Origin: Fen-1254 sp963778945
GTDB taxonomy: Bacteria; Bacteroidota; Ignavibacteria; UBA10030
Length of the DNA: 64,000 nt
Direction of reading: 5' to 3'
Assembly: GCA_963778945.1 (NCBI GenBank)
Contig: CAVZWL010000009.1
Location: forward strand, 1-64,000
Both the position numbers and the translations under genes were made by a program. Position 1 is the stretch's first letter, and each line of letters begins with the position of its first letter. The notes below the pieces were generated by a model. The model was given only the letters and a program-made list of their open reading frames with translations. It was not told where the DNA came from and did no database searches. This document shows positions 28,304 to 37,375 of the stretch, piece by piece.

Positions 28304-30259
28304 ATGAAATTAAAGCGCGCTCTTCTAATCGGTATGTTCGTTGTCTCGGCCGCGGCAGGACAGCCCGCTTTAGACAACTTGCTTTCTCCTTCACGGCTGC
28401 CATTTCTTAAGTCGAGCAAATTGGTACAGATTTCCAGTAATGACACTACGGGAGGAAACGACGACTTCATAAGCATTCCTGCAGGCGCAACTGCACGGCT
28501 TGCGGATATCCAGGGACCCGGAGTCATTACGATGTTCTGGACGACGATTGCATCGTCCGATAAATATTTTCTCCGGCATATCGTTCTCCGGATGTATTGG
28601 GACGGGGAAAAGGATCCGTCGGTTGAAGTCCCTATCGGAGATTTTTTCGGCACCGGGTTCCAGTACAAAGAATATGTCACGCCATTTGTCGGTATGTCGA
28701 GCGGAGGGTACTATTGTTATTTCCCGATGCCTTTCAATATCTCTGCACGGGTCGAGGTGACGAATGAGACCGGTCAGGCAATCCCCTCATTGTACTACCA
28801 CATCGACTATCATAAACTTCCCGGACCAATGGATTCCACAGTTGCATACTTCCATGCTTCATGGCATCGAGAGATCCGGACTGACCCTTCGCATTATTAT
28901 ACGCTTCTTGAAGCGGAAGGGGAAGGTCATCTTGTAGGAATCAATATGAGCATGCAGAGTTATGACGGCGGGCTCAGGTTTCTTGAGGGGGACGAGAATA
29001 TATATGTGGACGGGGAAGAGCGGGCATCTGTGAAGGGGACAGGCACTGAGGATTACTTCAACAGCGGCTGGTATTTCAACCAGGGAGAGTTCAATGCACC
29101 CTATCATGGGTTGATTCTCAAGGACGAAACGCTCGGACGGATTGCCGCATACCGTTTCCATATACTCGATTGTATACCTTTTAAAAAATCGATCCGGGCA
29201 CTTATCGAGCACGGAGACCGGAATGTTGAGATTGCCGACTATAGTAACACTGCTTATTGGTATCAGAAGGAACCGCATCGTCCCTTTGCACCTATGCTTC
29301 CTCCCGGACTCCGTATTCCGCTCAGAGTTCAAGTGCCGAACGGCGCCCTGGAGGCAGAGTCGCTTACGCCGCAAGCAACGATGCTTTCTTCTTCGGTCGA
29401 AGACATGTCGGCGTACGGCGCCGATTGGAGCGGTTTTAAACAGTTGAAAGTGAAAGCAGAGAAAAAAGGCGATAAGTTTTCTCTGCTTCTGCCGGCGCGT
29501 GAAGGCCGGTACGATGTGGATGTGTACTTCTCGAAAGGTCCTTCGTACGGCAATGTCGATGTTCTTCCAGCGGGCGCCGCAGGTGCGAGTTATAGCGGAT
29601 ACAACGAGTCGATCCTTCCCGGAGGGAAAATTTCTTTGAAGAATCTCCATCCGCTTCATGGAAAAATTGCGCTGCAATTCGTTGTAAGGGGTAAAGATCC
29701 GGGGTCGGCTGGATATGATGTCGGCTTAGATGCATTTGCATTGCATCCCTATCGTGCATTCATATCGACTTGGAATATTTGCGGCCCGTTTCCTCTTGCA
29801 CAGGATTCCTTGCGCGGCCGGCATGGCCTTGATATCGTCTATCCGCCCGAGCAGGAGATAAACCTGAAGAAAACGTACCGCGGTGCAGGCGGGCAGGAAG
29901 TTCGCTGGCATTTGGTCAAGACTGAAAAGTCCGGATTTTTAGACCTGACCATATTCCATCCCTCCGACTTTGTTATTGCATACGCACTGAGCTATGTCTA
30001 TTCGCCGCGCGAGCAGACGCTGCCCCTTTACCTCGGGAGCGATGACGGCATAAAGGTTTTCCTGAATGGAAAAGAGATTTATTGTTTGTTTAAGATCAGG
30101 CCTGCGGTTCCCGATCAGGATACAGTTTCGGTAAAATTTCAGAAAGGGTGGAATACACTTCTTCTGAAAATCGAAAACAATCTTGGCGGATACGGATGTT
30201 ATGCCCGTCTATCTGATCCGGAAGATTCTCTCGTATACAGAACATCGAAACGAAAATAA
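28304..30259 (+). CDS. GH172 (DUF2961) glycoside hydrolase-like protein
   Basis: 651 residues with a signal peptide (MKLKRALLIGMFVVSAAAGQ). Residues about 30-350 match DUF2961, now GH172, a family that includes arabino- and fructofuranosidases with a twisted double jelly-roll fold. Characteristic segments are IPAGATARLADIQGPGVITM, ADIQGPG...FWTT, PIGDFFGTGF and VKGTGTEDYFNSGW, whose Glu is a likely catalytic residue. The last 160 residues (WNICGPFPLAQDS and LYLGSDDGIKVFLNGKEIY) form a PA14-like/accessory beta domain. A strong AGGAGGT lies 7 bases before ATG 28304. Exact sugar specificity is unknown. Confidence 0.8.
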   Translation: MKLKRALLIGMFVVSAAAGQPALDNLLSPSRLPFLKSSKLVQISSNDTTGGNDDFISIPAGATARLADIQGPGVITMFWTTIASSDKYFLRHIVLRMYWDGEKDPSVEVPIGDFFGTGFQYKEYVTPFVGMSSGGYYCYFPMPFNISARVEVTNETGQAIPSLYYHIDYHKLPGPMDSTVAYFHASWHREIRTDPSHYYTLLEAEGEGHLVGINMSMQSYDGGLRFLEGDENIYVDGEERASVKGTGTEDYFNSGWYFNQGEFNAPYHGLILKDETLGRIAAYRFHILDCIPFKKSIRALIEHGDRNVEIADYSNTAYWYQKEPHRPFAPMLPPGLRIPLRVQVPNGALEAESLTPQATMLSSSVEDMSAYGADWSGFKQLKVKAEKKGDKFSLLLPAREGRYDVDVYFSKGPSYGNVDVLPAGAAGASYSGYNESILPGGKISLKNLHPLHGKIALQFVVRGKDPGSAGYDVGLDAFALHPYRAFISTWNICGPFPLAQDSLRGRHGLDIVYPPEQEINLKKTYRGAGGQEVRWHLVKTEKSGFLDLTIFHPSDFVIAYALSYVYSPREQTLPLYLGSDDGIKVFLNGKEIYCLFKIRPAVPDQDTVSVKFQKGWNTLLLKIENNLGGYGCYARLSDPEDSLVYRTSKRK

Positions 30260-30346
30260 TCGTGTGCGTATATACTTGGAGTAAGATGCTCTGCACGGCT
30301 TGGAAATTTTTATTATAAAAAAACTGTCTGAAGCCGTGCAGCGCAA

Positions 30347-30376
30347 AAAAAAGCTCCGAAGAATCGGAGCTTTTTT
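30347..30376. terminator. Bidirectional rho-independent terminator
   Basis: Perfect 13-base arms aaaaaagctccga / tcggagctttttt with the loop agaa, ending in T6 on plus and T6-T8 on minus. It sits between the convergent GH172 gene and the M13 peptidase gene and can serve both. Confidence 0.88.
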
Positions 30377-30392
30377 GTCATTTGATTCAAGT

Positions 30393-32441
30393 CTACCAAA
30401 TAGTGATTCGTGCTTCTACCGCCCGCCACATCGGGTCGCCGGCTTTGATGCCGAACGTGGAAAAGAATTCCGGCATATTGCTCAGAGGTCCGAGAACGCG
30501 GAACTTTGAGGGAGAGTGTTCGTTGCTTCGCACCTGATTAGCCACCGCTTCCGGGCGCTCATTTTCCATCCATGCCATCGCATATCCGAGGAAGAACCGC
30601 TGATCCGGATTTAATCCGCCGATTGTAATTTTATTCCGGTATTGATCCGTTTTCTTAAATGCCTCGTATCCCATCATAATGCCGCCGAGGTCGGCTATAT
30701 TTTCACCCTGAGTAAGTTCTCCGTTTATATGCAGACTGTCGACGGCAATATATCCGTTGAATTGTTCGACGATCTTTTTTGTTTTGTCTGTAAACTTGAT
30801 GCTGTCTTCCGTCGTCCACCAATTATCGAGATTTCCCTCCGCATTATATTTGCTTCCCTGATCGTCGAACCCATGCGTCATTTCGTGCCCGAATGTCGAT
30901 CCGCCGATGACCGAATAGAGCAATGCATCGTCAGCCATAACATGTTCATAACCGGGAACAAGAATATTGCACCCCGGAACAACAATTTCATTGTTGGAAG
31001 GATTATAATATGCATTGTAGGTTTGCGGTTCCATATCCCATTCCGTGCGGTCGACCGGTTTGCCGTATTTCGACATCCTATAATCGGAATACCATTGGTT
31101 CACTGCTAGAATGTTGCGGACATAGGATGCACGGTCGATGTTCAATGAACTCATGTCCTTCCATTTATCGGGATACCCGACCTTCATGATAATTGCATCG
31201 AGCTTCTTCACGGCCTTTAACTTCGTTCCCTCGCTCATCCAGTCCAGTTTCTTCATCCGTTCCGCATAGACCGTTTTTATGGCGTTGCCGATTTCGAGTA
31301 ATTTTTCTTTTGTTCCTTTGGGCAGGTATTCCTTTACATATACCTGTCCGACCAGATCGCCGAGAGAGCCGTCAGTCTGCTCTACCACACGCTTCCAGCG
31401 CGGCTTTGGTTCCGGTATGCCACGCAAAGCGGTCCCGTAAAAGCTAAAGACCTCCCGGTACGTTTTGTCGTCGACGTACGAAGCTACTCCGCGAACGAAA
31501 TGATAAGTGAGATATTTCTTCCATTCATCGAGAGAATACGTTTTCAGATAACCGTTGAGGGCGGTGAAAAATTCCGGCTGGCCGACGATGACCGTATCGA
31601 TGTTTTTCAAACCGACGCCTTTCATAAAAATATTCCAATCGATATCGGCAGTCGAGGCAATCAACTGCGAATAGGATATCTTGTTATAGTTTTTCAGCGG
31701 ATCACGTGTTTCTTCACGCTTGCGGCTGGTTTGGGCGATAGCCGTTTCCAGTTTGAGCACGGTACCGGCGGCCTGGCGGGCTTGTGCGGTATCATAACCG
31801 ATCAAGATAAACATGCGGTTCAAATGTGCTGAGAATTTATTCCGGGTTTCGACGGCACGCGCATCGGTGTCGAAGTAATAGTTCCTGTCCGGCAGACTCA
31901 AGCCGCCCTGCCAAAGAAAGATCGCATTTTTGCTGCTGATTTTATCGTCCTGGCCGACGCCGATGGAAAAGAGTGGCGAGCCCGCTGTTGTATGGAGATA
32001 TGCAGATACAGTGATGAGGTCAGCTATGCTGCGGATTGCTTCGATTTTGGCAATGTCCTGACGGATACCGGAGATTCCATCCTTGTTCAATGTTACGCTG
32101 TCCATACCCGAAAAGAAAAAATCGCCGATTTTTTGTTTCTCGCTCCCTTTGGGATTCGCCGCCGAAGAAGCTGAAGATTCGCAGACCGTTCTGATCTGAG
32201 CATTGATCGTATCCTGAATCAATTGAAAAATTCCGTAACTTTGCTGGTCGGCCGGAATGGGATGCTGTCTAAACCATGTTCCGTTGGCATACAGGAAAAA
32301 ATCATTTCCCGGTTTAACGGATGGATCGATATGGGAGACCAGCGGATCGATGAAAGAATCCTTTGATTGGCCGACAAGAAAGAGAACAAGAAAAGGAAAC
32401 AAAAGCAAAGTCCGTGTAAAGCGCATTGTGTGTTTTTTCAT
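30393..32441 (-). CDS. M13 family zinc metallopeptidase (neprilysin/PepO-like), copy A
   Basis: 682-residue exported endopeptidase that cuts short peptides. A signal peptide (FTRTLLLFPFLVLFLVGQ) is followed by the M13 N-terminal helical domain (from VSHIDPSVKPGNDFFLYANG) and the catalytic domain. Zinc motifs are FGHEMTHGFDDQGSKYN (HExxH) and GENIADLGG (third ligand Glu). The substrate-anchoring NAYYNPSNNEIVVPG is present. GGAGG precedes ATG 32441 by 8 bases. It is a tandem paralogue of the next gene, separated by 215 bases and a terminator, so each is probably its own transcript. Confidence 0.92.
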   Translation of the reverse strand: MKKHTMRFTRTLLLFPFLVLFLVGQSKDSFIDPLVSHIDPSVKPGNDFFLYANGTWFRQHPIPADQQSYGIFQLIQDTINAQIRTVCESSASSAANPKGSEKQKIGDFFFSGMDSVTLNKDGISGIRQDIAKIEAIRSIADLITVSAYLHTTAGSPLFSIGVGQDDKISSKNAIFLWQGGLSLPDRNYYFDTDARAVETRNKFSAHLNRMFILIGYDTAQARQAAGTVLKLETAIAQTSRKREETRDPLKNYNKISYSQLIASTADIDWNIFMKGVGLKNIDTVIVGQPEFFTALNGYLKTYSLDEWKKYLTYHFVRGVASYVDDKTYREVFSFYGTALRGIPEPKPRWKRVVEQTDGSLGDLVGQVYVKEYLPKGTKEKLLEIGNAIKTVYAERMKKLDWMSEGTKLKAVKKLDAIIMKVGYPDKWKDMSSLNIDRASYVRNILAVNQWYSDYRMSKYGKPVDRTEWDMEPQTYNAYYNPSNNEIVVPGCNILVPGYEHVMADDALLYSVIGGSTFGHEMTHGFDDQGSKYNAEGNLDNWWTTEDSIKFTDKTKKIVEQFNGYIAVDSLHINGELTQGENIADLGGIMMGYEAFKKTDQYRNKITIGGLNPDQRFFLGYAMAWMENERPEAVANQVRSNEHSPSKFRVLGPLSNMPEFFSTFGIKAGDPMWRAVEARITIW

Positions 32442-32604
32442 TGCAGTGCCTCCGCGAATATTTTTTAGCTTTTTCTATGTACTGCTTAAAATTTTTTGGA
32501 AAAAAAGATTTTTACGCAAATTCTAATCTTGCAGTCCTACGGGAAATCACCCGCGACGACCCGTCGGCGAGCTTGCAGATTATATTGTTGTTAAGCTTTA
32601 TTAT

Positions 32605-32637
32605 AAAAAGGAAAGCCCAAAAAGAATTTGGGCTTTC
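32605..32637 (-). terminator. Rho-independent terminator of M13 peptidase copy B
   Basis: On the minus strand, gaaagcccaaa / tttgggctttc gives an 11-base perfect stem with a 5-base loop, followed by CCTTTTTAT. It lies 20 bases after the stop at 32657. Confidence 0.8.
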
Positions 32638-32656
32638 ATGAATGTATTATAAACCG

Positions 32657-34723
32657 TTACGGCAAGTTCCATATCAAAGCGCGTTTCGCAGGAGCAAGGT
32701 ACATTGTGCTGGTGGAATCGCCGCCGAAAGCATCGAAGAATGTCTGGAGATTCGGGAGCGAGCCGTTCACGCGGTATTCTGCCGGCGAGTGCACGTCGGT
32801 TTTCAACTGCCGGCGAAGCTGCTCCGGACGGACATTCCTTCGCCATATCTGCGCAAAGGAAATATAAAACCTTTGGTTCGGCGTGAAACCGTCGATCAAT
32901 TCTGTTTTCTTGCCTTTCAGCGAATTCTGTAACGCGGTGTAAGCGATGGCAAGACCGCCAAGGTCGCCTATATTTTCACCAAGCGTGGCTTTTCCGTTGA
33001 TATGGAGTGAATCGATAGGCATAAACGTGTCGAATTGATTTGCCAGAGTGCCCGTACGCTCGTCGAATTGCTTCCGCGTTTCCGGACTCCACCATTCTTT
33101 AAGATTCCCTTCGGCATCGAATTTACTCCCTTCGTCGTCGAAGCCGTGAGAAATTTCATGTCCAATCACAACTCCGATGCCTCCGTAATTTACCGCATCG
33201 TCTGCTGTGAAATCGAAGAAAGGCGGCTGCAAAATACCGGCGGGGAAGACAATCTCATTCATCGATGGATTATAATAAGCATTGACGGTAGGAGGCGTCA
33301 TACCCCATTCCGTTCGGTCGACCGGTTTGCCGATTTTGCTGATTTCAAAGTCTCTCCGGAATTTCGTAGCACGCGCTAAATTCTCCGCGTACGACGTTCT
33401 GTCGATTGTCAGAGACGAATAATCCCGCCACTTATCCGGATATCCTATCTTGATCATAATCGCATCGAGTTTTTTCAAAGCGGCCTTCTTCGTTGCATTG
33501 TCCATCCATGACAGCGCATTGATATGCTGGCCCAGCGCTATCTTGATATTTTTGATCATATCCATCGCACGCGCTTTGGCTTCGGGAGGAAATGCTTTTG
33601 CTACATACACTTCGCCAAGAGCTTCGCCTAACAGATAGTCGATAACTCCGCGGATCCGCTTCCATCGCGGCTGCATTTCTTTAACGCCGCTGAGGATAGT
33701 GCTGTTGAAATGAAAACTTTCCGTCACAAAGGGAGAACTGAGTTCGTTGGCGGAAGCGCTGATGATCTTCCATCGAAGGTAATTTTTCCAATCGGCGACG
33801 GCTGTGCTGTCGAGCATGCTGCCGACCTCCTTGATAAATTCAGGCTGCCCTACATCGACAGCGCCCGGATTTTTCCAGCCGATATCGACAAAGAACCGTT
33901 TCCACTCCAGCGAAGGGCAGAGTGACGCAAGCTGCTCCTGCGTCATCTTATTATAATTTTTTTCGGGATCGCGAAGTTCGACCAGGGGACGCGATGCTTT
34001 AGCCATACGTGTTTCAAATGCAAAAACCGACTCTGCCGCCGTTGAAGCAGCGGCTTCGTCCTGGCCGATCAGCCGGAACATCGCCGCTATATGTTTGATA
34101 TACTCTTCACGAATGGTTTTGGAGCGCGGATCTTCGGCAAAATAATAATTCCGTTCGGGCAATCCGAGCCCGCCCTGATGCAGTTCACCGATGACCTCTG
34201 TACTGTTTTTCGGATCCTGTTCAGATCCGAACCTGAAGAGAATAGGATAGGTCTCCGAATAGAGGAATGATATTACCGCCTTGAGATCGGCCGCATTGTT
34301 AACGGCGTCGACTCGATGCAGATCTTCTGCGATCGGTTTCCACCCCAATGCCTCGATTGCGGCAGAATCCATACCGCTCGCGTACAAATCTCCAATTTTG
34401 CGTTTATTGCTTCCGGCGGGAGCCGCGGCATCATTCTTCGCATCTTCAAGGATTGCATGAAGAACTTCGCCGTTATTTTCCTGCAGGATATTGAAACTTC
34501 CCCATTGGTTGTAAGCTGCCGGAATGGGATTCTTCTTCAGCCAATTGCCGTTTACATATCGGAAAAAATCATTGCACGGTTTAACGGTCGTGTCCATGTT
34601 GGCCGGATCGATTGGTTTGGTTTGAGCTTGCATATTCTGTCCTAAAACGAGGAAGAGAGCGGCGGTCAGAATGATGGTTTTCGGAACCGCAGAAAAATAT
34701 TTCATGGGAATCGACTCCTTCAT
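32657..34723 (-). CDS. M13 family zinc metallopeptidase, copy B
   Basis: 688 residues, same architecture as copy A. A signal peptide (about residues 7-32, ending NMQA) is followed by the M13_N domain from TTVKPCNDFFRYVNGNWLKK. Zinc motifs are IGHEISHGFDDEGSKFDAEG and GENIGDLGGL, and the NAYYNPSMNEIVFPAGI substrate groove is present. It differs from copy A throughout, so the duplication is old. Cysteine in VKPCND replaces the usual Gly. ATG 34723 or the internal Met at residue 7 may be the start. Substrates are probably small peptides in the periplasm. Confidence 0.92.
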   Translation of the reverse strand: MKESIPMKYFSAVPKTIILTAALFLVLGQNMQAQTKPIDPANMDTTVKPCNDFFRYVNGNWLKKNPIPAAYNQWGSFNILQENNGEVLHAILEDAKNDAAAPAGSNKRKIGDLYASGMDSAAIEALGWKPIAEDLHRVDAVNNAADLKAVISFLYSETYPILFRFGSEQDPKNSTEVIGELHQGGLGLPERNYYFAEDPRSKTIREEYIKHIAAMFRLIGQDEAAASTAAESVFAFETRMAKASRPLVELRDPEKNYNKMTQEQLASLCPSLEWKRFFVDIGWKNPGAVDVGQPEFIKEVGSMLDSTAVADWKNYLRWKIISASANELSSPFVTESFHFNSTILSGVKEMQPRWKRIRGVIDYLLGEALGEVYVAKAFPPEAKARAMDMIKNIKIALGQHINALSWMDNATKKAALKKLDAIMIKIGYPDKWRDYSSLTIDRTSYAENLARATKFRRDFEISKIGKPVDRTEWGMTPPTVNAYYNPSMNEIVFPAGILQPPFFDFTADDAVNYGGIGVVIGHEISHGFDDEGSKFDAEGNLKEWWSPETRKQFDERTGTLANQFDTFMPIDSLHINGKATLGENIGDLGGLAIAYTALQNSLKGKKTELIDGFTPNQRFYISFAQIWRRNVRPEQLRRQLKTDVHSPAEYRVNGSLPNLQTFFDAFGGDSTSTMYLAPAKRALIWNLP

Positions 34724-34863
34724 AAGGTGGGAAAAAATGTGGAATTCAAATTCATCCGTTTATTAATGAATCAATATAGACACAGTCATATTGAATGTCA
34801 ATATTGAACGGATATACGTCGCGAGGAGAAGAAAATTGCCGGAAAAAACAAAATTGCACGTCT

Positions 34864-35940
34864 CTATTTAAAGAGCCATAACAAATATCCGTATCCCTCT
34901 TTTTCCATGTCCGATTTTGAGATGAATCGCAGCGATGCGGAATTGATGCAATAGCGCAGATGTGTCGGTTCAGGACCATCGCTGAAAACATGGCCGAGAT
35001 GCGAATCGCCCGATTTGCTCCGGACTTCAATGCGGTCCATGGATAGTGTGGAGTCTTTTTCTTTTACAATATGGCGTGCATCGATTGGTTTGGTAAAACT
35101 CGGCCAGCCGGAGCCGGACTCGTATTTGTCCGTCGAACTAAAAAGAGGCTCGCCTGAAGCAATATCCACATAGATGCCTTCCCGATGGTTGTTCCAGTAT
35201 TCATTGTGGAACGGAGGCTCCGTGCCGCATTGGGCCGCCACCGCGTACTGCGTGCCGGTCAATGTTTTTTTCAATTGTTCTTGAGACGGCTTTTTATATT
35301 TTCCGATGCCGACATCCCCCCAGACAGACTGCACAAATGCATCCCGTCCCGATGCGCTCCTGTAGCTGTAATAACGGACGGGACTTTTCTTGCAGAATTG
35401 CTGGTGATATTCTTCGGCCGCATAAAATTTTTCAAACGGACGAATGCTTGTTACGATCGGCCGGTCGAATATTTTTAAATCTTCGATATGACTCTTTGAG
35501 CTTTCGGCGGATTTGCGCTGAGATTCGTTATGATAGAAAATTGCAGACCGGTATTGGGAGCCGCGATCATGGAACGAACCCCCCGGATCCGTCGGATCGA
35601 TTTGGCGCCAGAAAATATCGAGCAATTCTGCATAACTAATAATCTCCGGGTCGTATATAATTTGGATGGATTCCAAATGTCCAGTCTCACCGGAGCAAAC
35701 TTGTTCATAGGTCGGATTTGGGACGTCTCCGCCGGAATAACCGGAAATTACTTTTTGAACTCCAGCTAATTCTTCGAAGGCTTCTTCCATACACCAAAAA
35801 CATCCTCCGGCAAACGTCGCCGTATCGAGTGCGGCATTATTTTGTGTGATCAAAGGCATATTTTTATTCATCGAATCTGTATGATTGCATTGCAAGAAAA
35901 AAAAAGAACTGAACAGGATGCAAAAGGTTATTTTTTTCAT
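34864..35940 (-). CDS. msrAB: MsrA-MsrB fusion, probable lipoprotein
   Basis: 358 residues. Bifunctional methionine sulfoxide reductase that repairs both S- and R-sulfoxides. The MsrA domain (about 36-205) has the catalytic GCFWCMEEAFEEL (C47) and GYSGGDVPNPTYEQVCSGET. The MsrB domain (about 225-350) has GTEPPFHNEYWNNHREGIYV, SGSGWPSF, HLGHVFSDGPEPT and the catalytic RYCINSASL. The N-terminus MKKITFCILFSSFFFLQC reads as a lipobox-type signal (Cys18), so the enzyme is probably anchored in the periplasm. ATG 35940 was chosen over the 35979 start for this reason. MsrB lacks the four zinc cysteines. Divergent from the MFS gene at 36031. Confidence 0.9.
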   Translation of the reverse strand: MKKITFCILFSSFFFLQCNHTDSMNKNMPLITQNNAALDTATFAGGCFWCMEEAFEELAGVQKVISGYSGGDVPNPTYEQVCSGETGHLESIQIIYDPEIISYAELLDIFWRQIDPTDPGGSFHDRGSQYRSAIFYHNESQRKSAESSKSHIEDLKIFDRPIVTSIRPFEKFYAAEEYHQQFCKKSPVRYYSYRSASGRDAFVQSVWGDVGIGKYKKPSQEQLKKTLTGTQYAVAAQCGTEPPFHNEYWNNHREGIYVDIASGEPLFSSTDKYESGSGWPSFTKPIDARHIVKEKDSTLSMDRIEVRSKSGDSHLGHVFSDGPEPTHLRYCINSASLRFISKSDMEKEGYGYLLWLFK

Positions 35941-36030
35941 ATTGTGTCCGGCTGCTTTATGACCATACATAAAGAACATTTTGAATTCTTTTTTAGTTTC
36001 AGTATATAGTAAGGATTCAGGGAATAGATA

Positions 36031-37188
36031 ATGAAATTCTTGACACGAACGATTTGGATTCTTTCTTTTATCAGCCTCTTTACGGATGTGGCGAGCGAAA
36101 TGCTCTATCCGGTGATGCCGATGTATCTTACGAGCATAGGATTCTCTGTTGTGCTCATCGGCATGCTGGAAGGGATCGCCGAGGCAGCTGCCGGTCTGAG
36201 CAAAGGGTATTTTGGAAAGCTTTCGGATCGCTTAGGAAAAAGAAAATCATTCGTTCAAATAGGTTATTCTCTCAGCGCCGCCGCAAAGCCGCTTATGATT
36301 TTAAGCATGTCGCCTCTCTGGGTCTTTTGCATGCGAACATGCGATCGGATGGGAAAGGGCATCAGGACCGGCGCGCGTGATGCAATGCTTTCCGCCGAGA
36401 CGACGCTGGAATACAAAGGACGTGTGTTCGGATTTCACCGCGCCTTCGATACGCTCGGAGCGGCTCTCGGGCCGTTGTTGGCGCTCCTCTTTTTATCATT
36501 CTCACCGGGGAAATATCAAACGCTTTTCATGATTGCGGTTATTCCGGGATTGGCAGCCGTCGGTCTGACTTTTTTGGTCAAAGAAAAGATTCATCTCACT
36601 TCGGGTAATTCTGAGAGGAAAGGGTTTTTATCATTTCTTCGATATTGGAAAAATGCTCCGGGCAGATATCGGATTGTTGTTGCCGGCTTGCTCATCTTTG
36701 CATTATTCAACAGCTCGGATATGTTCCTTCTTCTCATGGTCCGAATGCGCGGAATGTCCGATCAAGCGGTGATAGCTCTGTATATATTTTATAATTTTAT
36801 CTTTGTTCTTGCTTCATATCCGATCGGTATGGCGGGGGATCGCTTTGGGCTGAAATCTATGTATATCTCCGGATTGCTGATTTTCTCTCTTGTCTATGCC
36901 GGGATAGGTTTTGCACATACAATGATAATGATGATTATTTTATTTCTGCTTTATGGATTGTATGCTGCCGCGACAGAAGGAATTTCCAAGGCATGGATAT
37001 CTAACATTGCAGCGAAAGGCGAATTATCGACGGCGATAGGATTTTATTCGGGCTTGCAAAGCATAAGCACGCTGCTGGCAAGTCCAGTAACCGGATGGAT
37101 ATGGTTTGTGTTCGGACCGGCTGCTGCTTTCGCAGTTTCCGCAACTGGAACTTTGCTCGCAGCTCTCTACTTGTTTTTCTTTGCTTGA
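36031..37188 (+). CDS. MFS transporter
   Basis: 385 residues, 12 predicted helices. The N-terminus is distinctive (ISLFTDVASEMLYPVMPMYL), with loop motifs GYFGKLSDRLGKRKSF and MGKGIRTGARDAMLSAETT. This branch of MFS is common in bacteria and mostly uncharacterised. The Aas-like ligase follows on the same strand after 187 bases. That recalls the lplT-aas pairing of E. coli, but this protein does not look like LplT, so the shared context is only suggestive. The substrate is unknown. Confidence 0.82.
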   Translation: MKFLTRTIWILSFISLFTDVASEMLYPVMPMYLTSIGFSVVLIGMLEGIAEAAAGLSKGYFGKLSDRLGKRKSFVQIGYSLSAAAKPLMILSMSPLWVFCMRTCDRMGKGIRTGARDAMLSAETTLEYKGRVFGFHRAFDTLGAALGPLLALLFLSFSPGKYQTLFMIAVIPGLAAVGLTFLVKEKIHLTSGNSERKGFLSFLRYWKNAPGRYRIVVAGLLIFALFNSSDMFLLLMVRMRGMSDQAVIALYIFYNFIFVLASYPIGMAGDRFGLKSMYISGLLIFSLVYAGIGFAHTMIMMIILFLLYGLYAAATEGISKAWISNIAAKGELSTAIGFYSGLQSISTLLASPVTGWIWFVFGPAAAFAVSATGTLLAALYLFFFA

Positions 37189-37375
37189 CCCTGCCTGAAC
37201 CGTCGTTCAAGAATATTCGGATTATCGATTCGTGTTTGTTCTTGCCGTTCTCGCGAAACTCATCTATCTTGAATATGAGAAAAAGATAATTCACTTTACA
37301 TCCGTGAAAATTTTTTCAAACGTAAAATCGACAACTCACTAGAGCCGCAAAAAGTTTATCCCTAAAGGAATACTT

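Noticed and set aside
36031..37188. LplT lysophospholipid transporter
   Set aside because: The adjacent Aas-like gene suggests it, but the sequence lacks LplT landmarks and belongs to another MFS branch.
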